64,000 nucleotides of DNA from contig PUFA01000209.1 in assembly GCA_003508835.1 (NCBI GenBank), forward strand, positions 2,459,001 to 2,523,000, in the 5' to 3' direction. Under the pieces are notes generated by a model, which worked only from the letters and a program-made list of their open reading frames with translations, was not told the DNA's origin and ran no database searches. The stretch comes from Eonycteris spelaea (lineage: Eukaryota > Chordata > Mammalia > Chiroptera > Pteropodidae). Positions 35,790-47,542 of the stretch are shown piece by piece; position 1 is the stretch's first letter; each line of letters begins with the position of its first letter. Both the position numbers and the translations under genes were made by a program.

Positions 35790-35930
35790 GAGAGGCAGCG
35801 TGCTGGTGTGTGAAAAGCGAGGCCCTGAGTTAGAATCCTCTTCTCCCACTTACTCATTGTTACCCTGTTACTCATTCTCCCATTTACTCACTGTTTGACC
35901 TTTGGCAAGTTTCATTCACAACAATTAGTA
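35790..35930 (+). mobile_element. MIR SINE with an internal tandem duplication
   Basis: 'gaggcagcgtgctggtgtgtgaaaagcgaggccctgagttagaatcc' begins a MIR. The next segment 'ctcccacttactcattgtt' is repeated with changes as 'ctcccatttactcactgtt' about 38 bp later, then 'gacctttggcaagtttc' resumes the MIR. Confidence 0.65.
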
Positions 35931-36239
35931 GACATTTCTGTGACATATTAAAGATGTAATAATCGCATTACTACAATTCTACAAGTCGGAAAACATCATT
36001 TTTGTTTTTGGCCAAGAGTAGGATATCTCATCTTGAAGCACTAAAATGCATAAGAAACCAAAGCACAGAATTTACGGCAAGCTTCAAGATTTTGAATAAT
36101 CCATAATTTCAGATTTCTGCCTCTATACTTTAAAAAAAAAGATACAATTCTTAATTTGGTAATAAGAGGAAACGAAACATATTTAAGGTTATGAAAAGAA
36201 CCTGGGGCTGGCTTTATCATTTTCTCTTCTACCACATTG

Positions 36240-36395
36240 CCTAGTTCTTGTGATATGGCTCTATTGATGCCGCTGTTACAAAGACACGCTCTGTACGGGC
36301 GGCCGTAATGAGGTATTTCAGGGCAGCTGCAGCTTCCCCTGGCCACTCAGGTAGCGTCGGGGCACCACTTCGCGGCCGGCTGCCCGGACTGGGGC
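36240..36395. other. CpG-rich patch in CpG-poor surroundings
   Basis: About eleven CpG dinucleotides occur within 36285-36391, including 'gtacgggcggccg' and 'cttcgcggccggctgcccgg'. On the minus strand an open frame runs through it into AT-rich sequence, but it matches no protein I know. It could be a small promoter-like element, a retrocopied 5' end or a local GC fluctuation. Confidence 0.5.
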
Positions 36396-36399
36396 CAGT

Positions 36400-36520
36400 T
36401 CCTCCAAGCTTGGTCCTGGAGAAGCAGTAGCAGCAGCCCTTGGGAGTTTGTTAAAATTGTAGAATTTCAGCCCTGAACCAGAATCTGCATTTTCACAAGA
36501 TCCTCAGGCAAATATGGGTG
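36400..36520. mobile_element. MER5-type MITE fragment
   Basis: 'gcagtagcagcagcccttgggagtttgttaaaattgtagaatttcagccctgaaccagaatctgcattttcacaagatcctcagg' follows the MER5A order. Confidence 0.6.
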
Positions 36521-36574
36521 CAATAAAATACAAGAAGCATGGCTGTGTATGATGGAGGACCTGAGTTAAAAATA

Positions 36575-36825
36575 GCAGGCCTGTGGTGACTGTACTTAAC
36601 AATATACTGTATTGTATATTTGAAGAAAGCTAAGAAAATAGATCTTAAAAGTTTTCATCACAAAAGTTCTCATCACTGGTGATAATGTTACTAGACTTAT
36701 TGTGCTCATCATTTCACAATGTATACAAATATTGAGTCATTATGTTTTACCCCTGAAACCAATATATGTCAATTATAGCTCAATAAAATATTTAAAAACA
36801 AATGAACAAACAAAAAAAAAAACCC
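36575..36825 (+). mobile_element. L1 3' end (L1MA/L1MB type)
   Basis: 'ggtgataatgttactagacttattgtgctcatcatttcacaatgtatacaaatattgagtcattatgttttacccctgaaacc' and 'tgtcaattatagctcaataaaa' followed by an A-rich tail is the typical L1MA/MB 3' terminus. Confidence 0.8.
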
Positions 36826-38240
36826 TCAAGTACGTACACCCTACTTTACCTGTTCACTACAGACCCTGTAACTTGGGTGTTTTTTATACATTTCAACCTA
36901 TTTGGCTTTATGTTTGGTATCCACAGAGGTTGAGTTTATCCTAGAGGATTGGCTGCCCCAGGTTTAACTACCTATGGTAACTTGAAGAAGAGGCCAGATC
37001 TAAAATTGGGCTCAGACAGCATGAATATAGGTGAAATCATTCCATTTAGTACCCCTTTGAATTGGTTACCATATCTACTTTTGTTTGTCCTAAATTTGCC
37101 TCCCTGGGAGCTTGTAATAAAAATATCATTTGCCCTTAAAAAATAGCAGGACTACTTCTGTGGTGGTCTTATGAACAGTCACTGACCTTGGCCTCGTGTG
37201 GTGACATGTCAGTGTAGGCTTAGGTTAAGATAAAGTATAAATTGTTAGATACCAAGCTGTGCTTCTTTTATATCACTTACCTTTCAAATCATGTCCGTGG
37301 ACATACAGGTAGCAGTTATTATTGTGGAAAAAGAAATTTTTTTCTTTTTCAATTTTCACTTTATTTCTCCAGAGCAGTCTTACTTCCTATATCGTTGTAC
37401 ATTCTCACGTGGAAGACTGATTCATTGCTTATGCAGAGCCCTCCTGGACAGTGTTTTTAGCCAGCGGTGAATGGAAGTTATGTGACCAATTTCGTCTCTT
37501 AAGAAACCTCTATTGTTTCCTGACAGATGTAACACTCATTCTAAAGATTTGTTTCAATCTTTGACATGTGCCCTATTTTGTCAATAAAGGAAGCAATGAC
37601 CAAATGATGAACTTCCTTAATTGTATGATTTTCCATTTATATTACAATATTTTTTCTCAGTCTGCATGCATATGGATATATGGAGGGGCTTTTCTGAAAG
37701 TATTTAATAACTAATATCACATAGGTCTAATTCATACCTTTCAAGATCAGAACTGTGAAATTTTAGATAGAGAAATAATTTTTTTGTGAATTCATTTTTA
37801 TTTCAGGCTAATATTAAGTAGGGTCCTTCACTTTTATTATGGGTGTTAGGGGAGACAAACTCCAGTTGTGCACTGAAAAAATTTTGAAGTTCAAACATTA
37901 AACAACAAATGGAACATTCTTTTAATTAGGACCAGTTTTAATTGTGGAAAAAGTGTTTACATTTTTATACCAAAATAACATGTTGTATTCCTGCAATTCC
38001 CACAAAGTTTAGCTTATGTCTATTCAAGTACAATCTAGGAATTATTTACAGTTAACATTCTGCCTGCAACATATAAAAATATTTCCCCTGAGAAATTACT
38101 GCAGGTTTTCTAGAATGTTAGAAAGCTCATAATAAATATTTTGTTCCATAATTGAAATGTGCTTTATTACTATTAAAATAGTAAGCAATGTGTGAGGATA
38201 TTGTAAAACATGTAAATATCAGGAATCTAGTTAGACAAAA
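36826..38240. other. Non-coding DNA, nothing recognised
   Basis: AT-rich, 1.4 kb, short ORFs only. Confidence 0.4.
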
Positions 38241-38635
38241 TCAGTGACTATCTACCTTGGCCTCACTTTGCAGTCACCTGAGGATCTTTAAAAGAGACTG
38301 ATTCCAGGGTCCTACCCCACAGCTTCTGGTTTAATTGGTCCAGTAAATGGCCTATGCACCAGCATTTTTAACCTTTTTATTTTGAAATAATTATAGGCTC
38401 ACAAGAAGTTGTAAAGACAATACAGAGAAGTCCCTTGTACTCTCTACCCACTTTCTTCATTGGTAACATCTCACATAACTATAGTTCGACATCAAAGTCA
38501 AGAAATTGACATTGGAATCATAATGTTCATTAGAAGACCACAGACCTATTTAGATTTCATCAGTTGGAGGATCAGGATTTTTAAAAGGCCGCCACATAAT
38601 TCTACCAAATAGCTAAGGTTGAAAACCTCTGCTCT
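38241..38635. mobile_element. MER20-type MITE split by an L1 fragment
   Basis: Left part 38241-38371: 'tctaccttggcctcactttgcagtcacctgagg...ctggtttaattggtccagtaaatggcctatgcaccagcattttta'. Right part 38571-38635: 'atcaggatttttaaaaggcc...gctaaggttgaaaacc'. The two parts form one MER20 element. Confidence 0.78.
38373..38568 (-). mobile_element. L1M 3'-UTR fragment inserted into MER20
   Basis: Antisense L1M 3'-UTR, 'ttttgaaataattataggctcacaag', 'acagagaagtcccttgtac', 'ggtaacatctcacataactatag' and 'agaaattgacattgga', homologous to 7070-7260. The flanks accagcatttttaa (38358-38371) and atcaggatttttaa (38571-38584) agree at 12 of 14 bases, a likely TSD. Confidence 0.82.
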
Positions 38636-38675
38636 GAGTGCCATTTAATGTCCCTACCAACCATAAGACTGTTAT

Positions 38676-38679
<4 letters not shown>

Positions 38680-38706
<27 letters not shown>

Positions 38707-38725
38707 CACACACACACACATATAC
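38680..38725. repeat. (CA)n microsatellite
   Basis: CA repeat interrupted once by 'cc', followed by an AT/AC-rich segment. Confidence 0.92.
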
Positions 38726-38831
38726 AATGTACATATATGCATATGTGCAAATGTAGACCACACATACATATACATCCTAAACACTTAAAACTTTTAGTAA
38801 CAGATTGCAGATAAAAGTGACTAACATTTAG

Positions 38832-39027
38832 TCTACAGCCATGCTACCCTGAACAAGCTCAATCCTGTCTGATCTCAGAAGCTAAGCAGGGTCGGGCCTG
38901 GTTAGTACTTGGATGGGAGACCACTAGTAAGACCAGGTGCTGTAGGCATAAAAAATAAAGGATTGTAAGCTGATAAGGTCCTTACAATCTGTGAGGTCAA
39001 CCAAGGGTTGCCTCGCCTAAAAGAAAT
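38832..39027 (+). mobile_element. 5S rRNA-derived SINE, long form, best-preserved copy
   Basis: Opens 'tctacagccatgctaccctgaac' and keeps 'gaagctaagcagggtcgggcc' and 'tggttagtacttggatggga' identical to vertebrate 5S rRNA over the A-box, intermediate element and C-box. After 'gtgctgtaggcata' comes an A-rich linker, then the long-form tail (38960-39019) and a short A-rich end. Flanked by the perfect 18-bp TSD aaagtgactaacatttag (38814-38831 and 39028-39045). In this copy the first tail hairpin is a perfect 9-bp stem (38961-38969 with 38981-38989). Confidence 0.95.
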
Positions 39028-39045
39028 AAAGTGACTAACATTTAG

Positions 39046-41399
39046 AAGCAAACTTAACCGTTGGAAAGCTGCACTTTGCAATTGTATAAATGTATTCTGG
39101 TTTGGATCCTATGTCAAACAAAAGATGTCTTTGGTACCTGAGAAAGTAAACTAGAGTTTATGACTCCCAGAATGGAAGTCCAGATAAAAAATGAGAAGAA
39201 AATTCTATGGGTTTTGAAAATGTCATTTATAGACACAATTTCAGTTTTAAAGTCTGGTAACATGGTAAAAAACATCTTGTGTGCATAATTATGTATATAA
39301 AATTTTCATGATCATGCTTCAAATGTGTGTAAACCACCGCCATTCTTTGTAAATCAGTGTTTCCTCTCTGCTGCATAGGAAATTAAAGACTGTCCTGGGC
39401 AAGCTTCCATGCTTTTTCTCTATTAAAAAGAGTTGAAATGGATATTAGTTAAGCAGTGGGAGTAATGAATAAACTTCACATCTCATCCTAGTGTCCACGC
39501 TCAGGTATTAACTGTGAGGTTAAATAAGGACACTTATAACCATAACAAGCTCTAGGCTGAACATGGATCAGAGTACATAACTTGCCTTTACTTATACAAA
39601 AAGGATATTTCTCCTTATTTGGGATTAAACCTTCATCGAGATGATGGAGAACCTTGCCATTGTGTCTGAAACTTATTTACTAAGAGTTATCCATGCAGGA
39701 CTCATCAGATTCCACCTGCCTCACCTCCAACTGCACAGTCTGTACATACTGGTCTCTGCAGGTCTTTCAGATTGCCTCCTCCAAGAAGCAGATTATGGCC
39801 ATAGGTTTCATGTAGAATGGATGCCTCTTGTCTTCAGAGGCCTCCCTAAATAAACTTTCGATGTGTCTTCCTTTTCAGTCACAGAGCCCCTCTTTTTCCC
39901 TGATCCCTCCAAGGTACAACATGTTCCCCATGTTACCCTGACAACTTCCTGTTCCTGGCCCAGAGCCTGGATCTCCCCAGGGGAATTTTACTTGGATGAG
40001 TTCCATGAAGTTATAGAACACAACTAATGTTTGAGTCAGAGTTTTTAGACTATTCTTTCCATCTAATGTTTTAGGGAGAGGTTCAGGTTTAAAGTAGCCT
40101 TTACTGGAGCTCAGGGAGGTCTGCTGAAGACCCTGGACAGAATGTGATGGAGCCCTAAATATGCCCGGGGGAGAGGCAGATGGAATCTCTGGACCCAACT
40201 ATGTAACTCTACTGTTCTGGGCCTACACCTCTGATATCAGTCCTGGGAGGAGAAGGAAGTTATGATGGGAGAAAGGGAAAGGGCTAGTCTCAGAGATTTT
40301 CATACAAATAATCATTTCCTCCTCTTTATTCCATCCATTGATCCATCATTTTTGACCTAAAGCTGTAAACTTATAGTACCCTGGGTAAAGTCATTGGAAC
40401 ATATTGATTATTGTAGATCAGCTGGATTAAGTCAACAGGATTTAGGATGTTTATTAGTTCAAGCTTTTCCTATGAACAGAGAGGGGGTGGTTAGCTTATT
40501 GCTGTGCCTTCAGAGACTCCAATAAGGGCCTACTCCAGAATTTCCTTCCTCCACTGAAGAATGCTATCATGGTACACTGAATGTATATCTTTATGCTCAT
40601 CATTTATGCTTACTGGGAGCCTATCGAAATCCAGCTATAATCTGAAATGGGTGACAATATTTTATAGGTAAGAATGATTTATTTACAGCATAAAGTAAAG
40701 TGTCTGACCTTTTCTTGAACAAAGAATACTTCAAGTACACTGAGTTCCTGAGGATGTAGGAAGGGAAGTCTGGAGAGCTGGTTGAAACAGAAAAATGTCA
40801 CTTCTCAATTTCCTGGCTTCCCACTAACCCTACCATAATTATAAAAATAAATAAAAACAATCTGCACCATCAACTCCCTGGACCATCTAGTCTGCATGCA
40901 GGTGTATTTTGTTTTGTTCATCAATCATTGCCAAAGGTATTTATTATCTGGGTCCCACTGAATCACTTATTTTCCTGTCCGTGAGCTGGCCTGTTTTGCC
41001 AACTTGGCAGTGTGTGCTGTTTACTAGCGGAGCTATTAAATTTCTCACCTGTGTATCTTGTGAGAGCTGCAGCTAGAAGATAAAGCCTCTTGGAGTGTGG
41101 AGCATTGGTATGTGAGAGACTTTCAAGGACATGGCTTCCTTCAAATCCTTGCTAAGGAATCTCAGATGACAATCAAAATGTAACGTCCATGCTAGCTGCC
41201 CTGTTGGGTTCAGCACTCCACCATAACAAGACATGTTCCAGGCTAAAACATTTTGATCAGAATGTTAAATCATTAACAGGTTCTAAGCACAAAATTAAAA
41301 CTCAGATATCACGAACAAATGCCTGAAAGGGAGTGAGCAGAAAACTTTGACTGAGAATTGTCAAACGCCTGGAAGATGCCAGGACTGGAAACAGCTGAA
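39046..41399. other. Non-coding DNA, nothing recognised
   Basis: About 2.35 kb. Short ORFs at 39641 and 39875-40198 show no recognisable domain. No repeat could be assigned. Confidence 0.4.
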
Positions 41400-41510
41400 A
41401 ATAGCTTGCAAGTGTATAAGAACAAGAGCTTTGGGGTCAAATATAGCTGGGTTTAAATCTTGGCCCCATTTACCAGAGACTTGACTTTGGGAAAGTTAAG
41501 ATCTGTATTT
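41400..41510 (+). mobile_element. MIR SINE fragment
   Basis: 'acaagagctttggggtcaaatatagctgggtttaaatcttggcccca...gacttgactttgggaaagtt' is the sense MIR 5' half. Confidence 0.7.
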
Positions 41511-41554
41511 GGTCCGGTAATTCCACTGCTAGGAGCTGATCTGACAGATACAAT

Positions 41555-41715
41555 GATAAAAGGAGAATGCTTACTGTATGCCAGGCCTTTTTCTGGGCGT
41601 GTTACATGGGTTAACTCATTAAGGCCTCACAACTCTAAGAGGTAATACTTTTGCTAACCATAGGAAACTGAGGCACAGAGAGGATGACCTGCCTAAGGTC
41701 AAGTTAACTGGCACT
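41555..41715 (-). mobile_element. MIR SINE
   Basis: 'tgcttactgtatgccaggcctttttctgggcgtgttacatgggttaactcattaaggcctcacaac' and 'ggaaactgaggcacagagaggatgacctgcctaaggtcaagttaactgg' is a well-preserved antisense MIR. Confidence 0.82.
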
Positions 41716-41724
41716 CTCATGAGA

Positions 41725-41855
41725 TGCAGCATGGCTCATGGCTAAGTGGATGGATTCTAGGGCCAGACTTCATGGGTTCCACTCCCAACTCTACTGTTTA
41801 CAGCTGTATAAAAGACTAGAATAGTGCCTGCCACGTGAAGACTCCCGTGTAGTAG
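41725..41855 (+). mobile_element. MIR SINE in opposite orientation
   Basis: 'gcagcatggctcatggctaagtggatggattctagggccagacttcatgggttccactcccaactctactg' and 'agaatagtgcctgccacg' is a sense MIR with an internal deletion, directly next to the antisense copy. Confidence 0.72.
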
Positions 41856-42404
41856 TTTACTCTCAGGGAAGTAGGATCTTACCTTATGTCATTGATGCAT
41901 GCAGCATCTGGATTTCAAATTGCTGCGTGTAGAAACTAGAACCATTCAACTCAATTCCTGTAGTAGCAGTGACTCCTATATATCCTTTTCAGCGACTTTG
42001 TTCGGCCCACAGCTTGCTTCTGCATATAAAAAATTAGATCAGTTTTACCATTCCTGTTTTAAGAACATCGACCCAAATGCCCAGAAATTATGTAATTTGC
42101 ACCAAATGTTTCACCTCAAATGCTATGTCTCTGGGATCACTCATTCTCCTCCAACTATGCAGCTGGGGACTTTTGTGCCCCAGACCCAGGAGTACCTGCC
42201 TTCCTCATGAGACAGGCACCTGTATTTCAATCACTCTCCAGGCACCTCTATCCATTCTTGCTCACCTTGCTTACAAACCAAGCAAAATCTTTTAACATAG
42301 GCCATTGCTGTGGCAGACAATCTAGAAGTGGCAACACATACAATATTCCTTATTCAATATCAGGTTTTTCTGCAATTTCTAGCTCTCTCCTAATTTCACT
42401 CATC
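41856..42404. other. Non-coding DNA, nothing recognised
   Basis: Three overlapping plus-strand ORFs at 41899-42488 have no recognisable domains. The longest runs into the L2 element. Confidence 0.4.
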
Positions 42405-43260
42405 CATTCATTATTCATTGAACAGATATTTATTGAAGAGCTACTATATGCCTGGCACACACTATTGATGCTGAGGATACAGCAGTGAATGCAACCATCA
42501 ATATTCCTACCCTCATAGATTTTACATTCTAAGAAACAAATAAAAACTAAACAGATTTATGTTGTGGAACATGGTAATAAGTGCTACAGGGAAATATAAA
42601 GCAGGATGAGGTATTAGGGAAGGTGCTATTTTAGGCAGGATGGTAAGGAAAGGCTACCCTGAAGAGGTGACATTTGTGACAGACCTGAATGAAGTGAGGG
42701 AAGAGGTCATGCGAAGGTCTGAGGGAAAAATTCCAAGCAAAGGGAACAACAGTGCAAAGGCCCTGGGGCAGGAGTGTGCTTGGTGAGTTAAAGCACCAAG
42801 AACATCTTAATGGTTGGAACATAGTTAAGGAGGAGAGCAATGGAAAATCAGGTCAAGTGGGGGCCAGGACCAGATGACATCGATTCTTATAGACCATGAT
42901 GAAGGTTGTGGATCTTTCTCGGTGAAATAGGAAATCATTGGGAAATGAGAACAAGGAATGACATGAACCAACTGATTGGCTTTTTAAAAGGTGGGTCATC
43001 CCAGTTTCAGTGTGAGCATACACTGTATTAACTAGAGGGGAAGCCAGGAGACCAGTCAGGAAGCTCTGGCATTAGTACAATTGAGAGAAGATGATGGTTT
43101 AAACCAGGTTAAGGGGTGGAAGAGTCGAGAATGGTCAGGGTTAAGATAGACTTTGAAAGTTTGGTCAACAGATTTGCATGTAGGTTGGATGTGGATGAGA
43201 GAGAAAGAGAGGAATCAAGAGAACTCTAGGGTTAACAGTTCTGTCTTTCTCCGAGATGGA
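42405..43260 (-). mobile_element. Long L2 LINE fragment
   Basis: About 850 bp in antisense L2 order: 'tatttattgaagagctactatatgcctggcacacac', 'atgctgaggatacagcagtgaatgc', 'aaggctaccctgaagaggtgacattt', 'gcaaaggccctggggcaggagtgtgcttgg', 'aaaaggtgggtcatcc', 'gaccagtcaggaagc' and 'ggttggatgtggatgagagagaaagagaggaatcaagagaactctagggtt'. The reading frame is lost. Confidence 0.85.
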
Positions 43261-44549
43261 CATTGTGTATCCACATGTATCATCTATGTATCTCTTTCTT
43301 GCCACTGGATTTAAAATTTCTTAGACCAGAAATCTTTAGTTATTCTGTTTTCCTTTCCTCTTTCTCTCCCCTGAACAAAGGTCATAAGTGTTAGCCTCTT
43401 TTATCCAATTCAATAATGAAGGATGTGATCTGACATACTAATCCTGACATTGAATGTGGATATTTTTTCTCCTTTTATGAAATACTTACAAAATTAAAAA
43501 GCACCCTCTCATTGCCTACTGTATCTGGATTCAGTCACCTTAAATCCACCACAAAATGGCCATTTAATTTCCTCAACACTGACACAAACATTTCAGATGT
43601 TTTACTAGATGTGCCACCGCTAGAATCTAGTCTTTATGATTAAAAATAATGGATGCTTTGATTTAAGTTACAATATAGTATTCTGCTCAGGTCTTATGTA
43701 TAACAAGCCATCTTCTCCAGATTTTACTAAAAAAAAAAAAAAGGTCTTGATCATTTATTTTCACACAGTCTTGATTTACTCATTAATATGTCAAGAAAGA
43801 AATATACCATTTGTTCTTTATGCAAGTTTCTATTTAAGAGATATTTCTTCGTAAGTCAAGTCAAATTTTGCATGTGAAAGTGATCTTTGAGCTGAACCTT
43901 CCATTGAGTGAAATCTGGACACTTTGAACAATGACTCATTTTCTTCTTTTCTTTTTTGCCAGAATTCTTTAATAGAATATTGAGTCTTTTTTATGCAATT
44001 GATCATTCTAAATGTAATGAATTGCCTTAATTTGAAATTCTAGTGAATTGGAATATTTTAGATAACATGGAAAAATATTATTAAAATTCAGGTAGGAAAA
44101 ATACTCAACTCCTTGTAAAATACTTATCCTGTATATTTTTGTTGAGATTGTTAATATTATACTTTTAGCATAAATTCAAATACTCTACATTTGAATTTAT
44201 GGCTTAAACCAGAATAAGTCTTATGAGCTCAGCAGCTGGAGAGCAGTGATTAAATCTGAAGAATTTTTATGTACATGATGATGTCATTTTCTTTACATCG
44301 TGACCTAAAGAGAAAGGCATGCTGTTGGGAGGAAGAGGATCCAAATTTGAGATTTCATTCTATCACCAACTTGATGTTTGACTGAAGTACATTTTGTGTG
44401 CCCATCTGGGAAGGGAAATTCAACTTTTCCCATCTATAAAGTGGAAGCATAGGACCAATGAATCTTAAAGGTTCTTCAGAGATTATAATTCTGTGAATTA
44501 TGGTGTTGCATTGTCCAAATTTTTTATGGAACAACAGATTGAATTTTCT
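43261..44549. other. Non-coding DNA, possible MIR remnant at the right
   Basis: AT-rich. A MIR-like stretch may lie at 44380-44500 ('cccatctataaagtggaagcata'), but it is too degraded to call. Confidence 0.4.
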
Positions 44550-44984
44550 TATTGTTAAAGTGACACACATTGCAGGTGATTTGCAAAATACATCAAAAGG
44601 AAAAAGAAAACAAAGATGATTGGCAATCCCTCCAATTTGGAATTAAACAGTACTAATATTTTAATGCATTTCTTTTCAGGCTTTTTATATGTGAGTATGT
44701 TGCATACAATAATAGGATCAGACTACATTTTTTTACTTAACTTATGTCTTTCCCATGGCATTAATTCCTTTGAGAACATACTTTTAGTAAGTCCATGTCT
44801 CACCCTATAGACCTGTCATAATTTATTTAACTAGTTTCTAATAATTGTATAGATAATTTTTACTGTTATACAACTCTTACACTTAAATATTTATCTGTAT
44901 CTCTGATAATTTCTCTGAAGAGATTTCTAAATATATTACCAGAAAAAATTATGCATATTTATCTTTATATCTTTAACAAATTGA
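44550..44984 (-). mobile_element. Ancient LINE-like segment, low confidence
   Basis: Phrases 'acagtactaatattttaatgcatttcttttcaggctttttatatg', 'aataggatcagactacattttttta' and 'cataatttatttaactag' follow antisense ancient L1-type 3' consensus sequences in order but with heavy divergence. Confidence 0.4.
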
Positions 44985-45366
44985 CATCAGGGTTATGCTA
45001 CCCTCACAAAATGAGTTGTCAAGTGTTTCTCCTTTCTCTATTTTCTAAAAGATTTTGTGTAAAACTGGTGCTCATTTTGTTAATTTTATTCTTCTTTTCA
45101 ACTTAGGCCTTCAAAGCTATATATTTTCCTCTAAACACGGCTTTAGCTATATCCTACAAATTGTGATATGTTGTTTCATTATTATTTGGCTTAAAATATT
45201 TTTTAAAATTTTGAAAAGAAACCATTAGATTTAATTTTTGACTGAAAGATTATTCAAAAGAGTTGTTTTATTTCCAAATACTTGGAGAAGGGGTGTGTCT
45301 AGATGTCATATTTTCATTGATTTCTAATTTAATTTTATTGCGGTCAAAGAACATATTCTATATGAG

Positions 45367-45843
45367 CAGTTATCAAAATTTTTGATCTCACCACCTTTAT
45401 ACTCTCAGAAATTACTGAAGCCCCAAAGAGCTTTTGTTTATGTGATGTGTTTGTTCATATTTACCATATTAGAAATTAAAACAGAAATTTAAAAAAATTA
45501 AGTCATTTAAAAATAACATTTTAATGTAAATATTTTTATGAAAAACAATTATGTTTTTCAGAGCAACAAAAGTAATGAACAGAGTGAAATTGGTTGATAT
45601 TTTTGCAAACCTCTTTAATGTATGGCTTAATAAAAGGCAACGAGACCTTCACATCTGCCTATTCATTCAGTCTGTTGTGATATCAGAAGCCATTCAGTCC
45701 CTGGAAAAGTTCACTGTATATTCATGAGAAAATGAGAATGAAAAAGAAATTATATCTCAACATTTTGAAAACAGTTTTGACCTTATGGACCTCTGAAAAG
45801 CATCTCAGGGACCACATGGGCTTGGAGCTTTTGAGGAACTCTA
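45367..45843. mobile_element. MER58-like hAT-Charlie element inside the L1
   Basis: 'gaagccccaaagagcttttgtttatgtg', 'atatttaccatattagaaattaaaacagaaattt' and, at the right, 'gacctctgaaaagcatctcagggaccac...ttgaggaact' match MER58 end to end. The L1 alignment stops at its left edge and continues at its right edge. Confidence 0.82.
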
Positions 45844-46131
45844 ATTTACATGTTTTTGATCCTTGTAATTTATGGAGACTTATTTTATAGTCTAGCATAT
45901 ATTCTGTCATGACAAATGTTCCATGTACCTCTGAAAAGAATGTGTGTTCTGCAATTGTTGGGTACAGTGTTCTATAAATGTCGATTAGGTAAAATTGGTT
46001 TGTACAGTTGTTCAAACGTTCTTTATCTTTACTGATTTTTTATTTTTTCTATCAGTTTCTGAGAGGGAGGTGTTAAAATATCCAACTGAGATTGTAGATA
46101 TGTATTTCTTTAGTTCTGACAAATTCTGATG

Positions 46132-46176
46132 GAGAGAGAGAGAGAGAGGGTGGAGAGAGAGACAGAGAGGAGAGAG

Positions 46177-46222
<46 letters not shown>
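46132..46222. repeat. (GA)n microsatellite
   Basis: 91 bp of GA repeat with a few interruptions (gggtgg, gaca, gagg) inside the L1. Confidence 0.95.
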
Positions 46223-46224
<2 letters not shown>

Positions 46225-46925
46225 TTTACTTTCTTTGCTTTTTATACAGTCTGATAATTTTTGCCTTTTAATTAAAGTGTTTACAATCCATTTACATTTA
46301 ATTAATTATCAGTATGGTTTCATTTAAGTCTACCATCTTAGCATTTGCTTTTTATTTGTTCCATCTGGCTTATGTTTCTCTGTTTCTCTTTTTCTGTTTT
46401 CTCTTGGGTAAATCAATTATTTTTTTTTACTATTCCATTTAGTTCCCTTCTGCATACTCTTTAGTTAGTTTGCCTTGTGTTCATTTTAATTGTTCTTCTA
46501 GTTTAGAGACTACAACATGCACCTTTAACACTGTATAGTCTACCTTCAAGTAATATTATATTACTTCACAAAGAACATCACAACAGTATTTCTTTCTCAC
46601 TCACCAACCTTTGTGTTTCTATTGTCATATACTTAACTTCAAAATAAGCTGTAAACTCCACAATTCACTATTATTTTACTTTAAATAATTAAGTCTTTTA
46701 AATAATTTTAAAATAAATACAATAGTAATAATAATAATAATATACCTATGAATTCACCCCTTCAAGTATTCTTGATCTATTTCTGCCAATCTGATTTTCC
46801 ACTGGGGATTGCTTTCCTTTCATAGACAGACTTCGTTTTATCATCTCTAGTAGTTCAGATGTGCAGTAGATGGATCCTTTCATACTTTTTCTGTTGAATG
46901 TTTTTATTTTACCTTTGTATTTAAC

Positions 46926-47542
46926 AACCTTATGTGTTTAACAACTTTATTGAGGCATAAATTATATACTATAAAATTTGTCCATTTTAAGTGTGCCATT
47001 CAATGATTATTAGTGAACTTATAGAGTTGTATAACCATCACCACAACCCAGTTTTAGAATATTATTGCCCCTAAAGAGTCCTTTTTGTCCATCTGCAACA
47101 ACCCCCTTATTCACCCAGAGTTTCAGGTAACCACTAATCTACTTTTATGGACATTTCATATAAATGGAATTATACAATATATAGTCTTCTGCTTCTTTTC
47201 ATGTAGCATAATGTTCATGAAATTTATCTATGTTACAGTATGTCAGTAACTCATTCCTTTATAGTGATGTATAGGTAGTAAGTACTTTATTATATGAATA
47301 TACTACATTTTGATTATCCGTTCGCCATTTGATGGATGACCATATTATTTCCAATTTTTGGCTATTATAATAGTCTACTATGAACACATGCACACAAGTC
47401 TTTGTGTCAACATGTCTTCATTCTTTAGGCTAGATACCTTGTGGTGGAATTTCTGGGTAACATTTTAATTTTATGCTTAGCTTTTTAAGAAACTACAAAA
47501 TTGGCGGCACTATTTTATATCTTCATGAACAACAGTTAAAGA
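46926..47542 (-). mobile_element. Second L1M, 3' end, nested in the first
   Basis: Antisense L1 3'-UTR and ORF2 C-terminal region: 'caactttattgaggcataaattatatactataaa', 'tataaccatcaccacaaccc', 'ttcatataaatggaattatacaat', 'ttatccgttcgccatttgatgg', 'ccaatttttggctattataatag' and 'ctttttaagaaactac'. It interrupts the older L1 between 'ttacctttgtat' and 'catgtttgaaag', two pieces that are adjacent in the L1 consensus. Confidence 0.8.

Larger units (their letters stand above)
44985..46925 (-). mobile_element. Old L1M, ORF2 region and upstream part
   Basis: Antisense ORF2 landmarks appear in order: 'gggttatgctaccctcacaaaatgag' (44990), 'ccttcaaagctatatattttcctctaaacacggctttagc' (45110), 'ttattgcggtcaaagaacat' (45335), then after a hAT insertion 'tgttccatgtacctctgaaaagaatgtgtgttctgc' (45925), 'tctataaatgtcgattaggt' and 'gagggaggtgttaaaatatcca'. 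The 46400-46900 part, with 'gactacaacatgcacctttaac', continues the same element. All frames are broken. It resumes at 47545. Confidence 0.8.
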
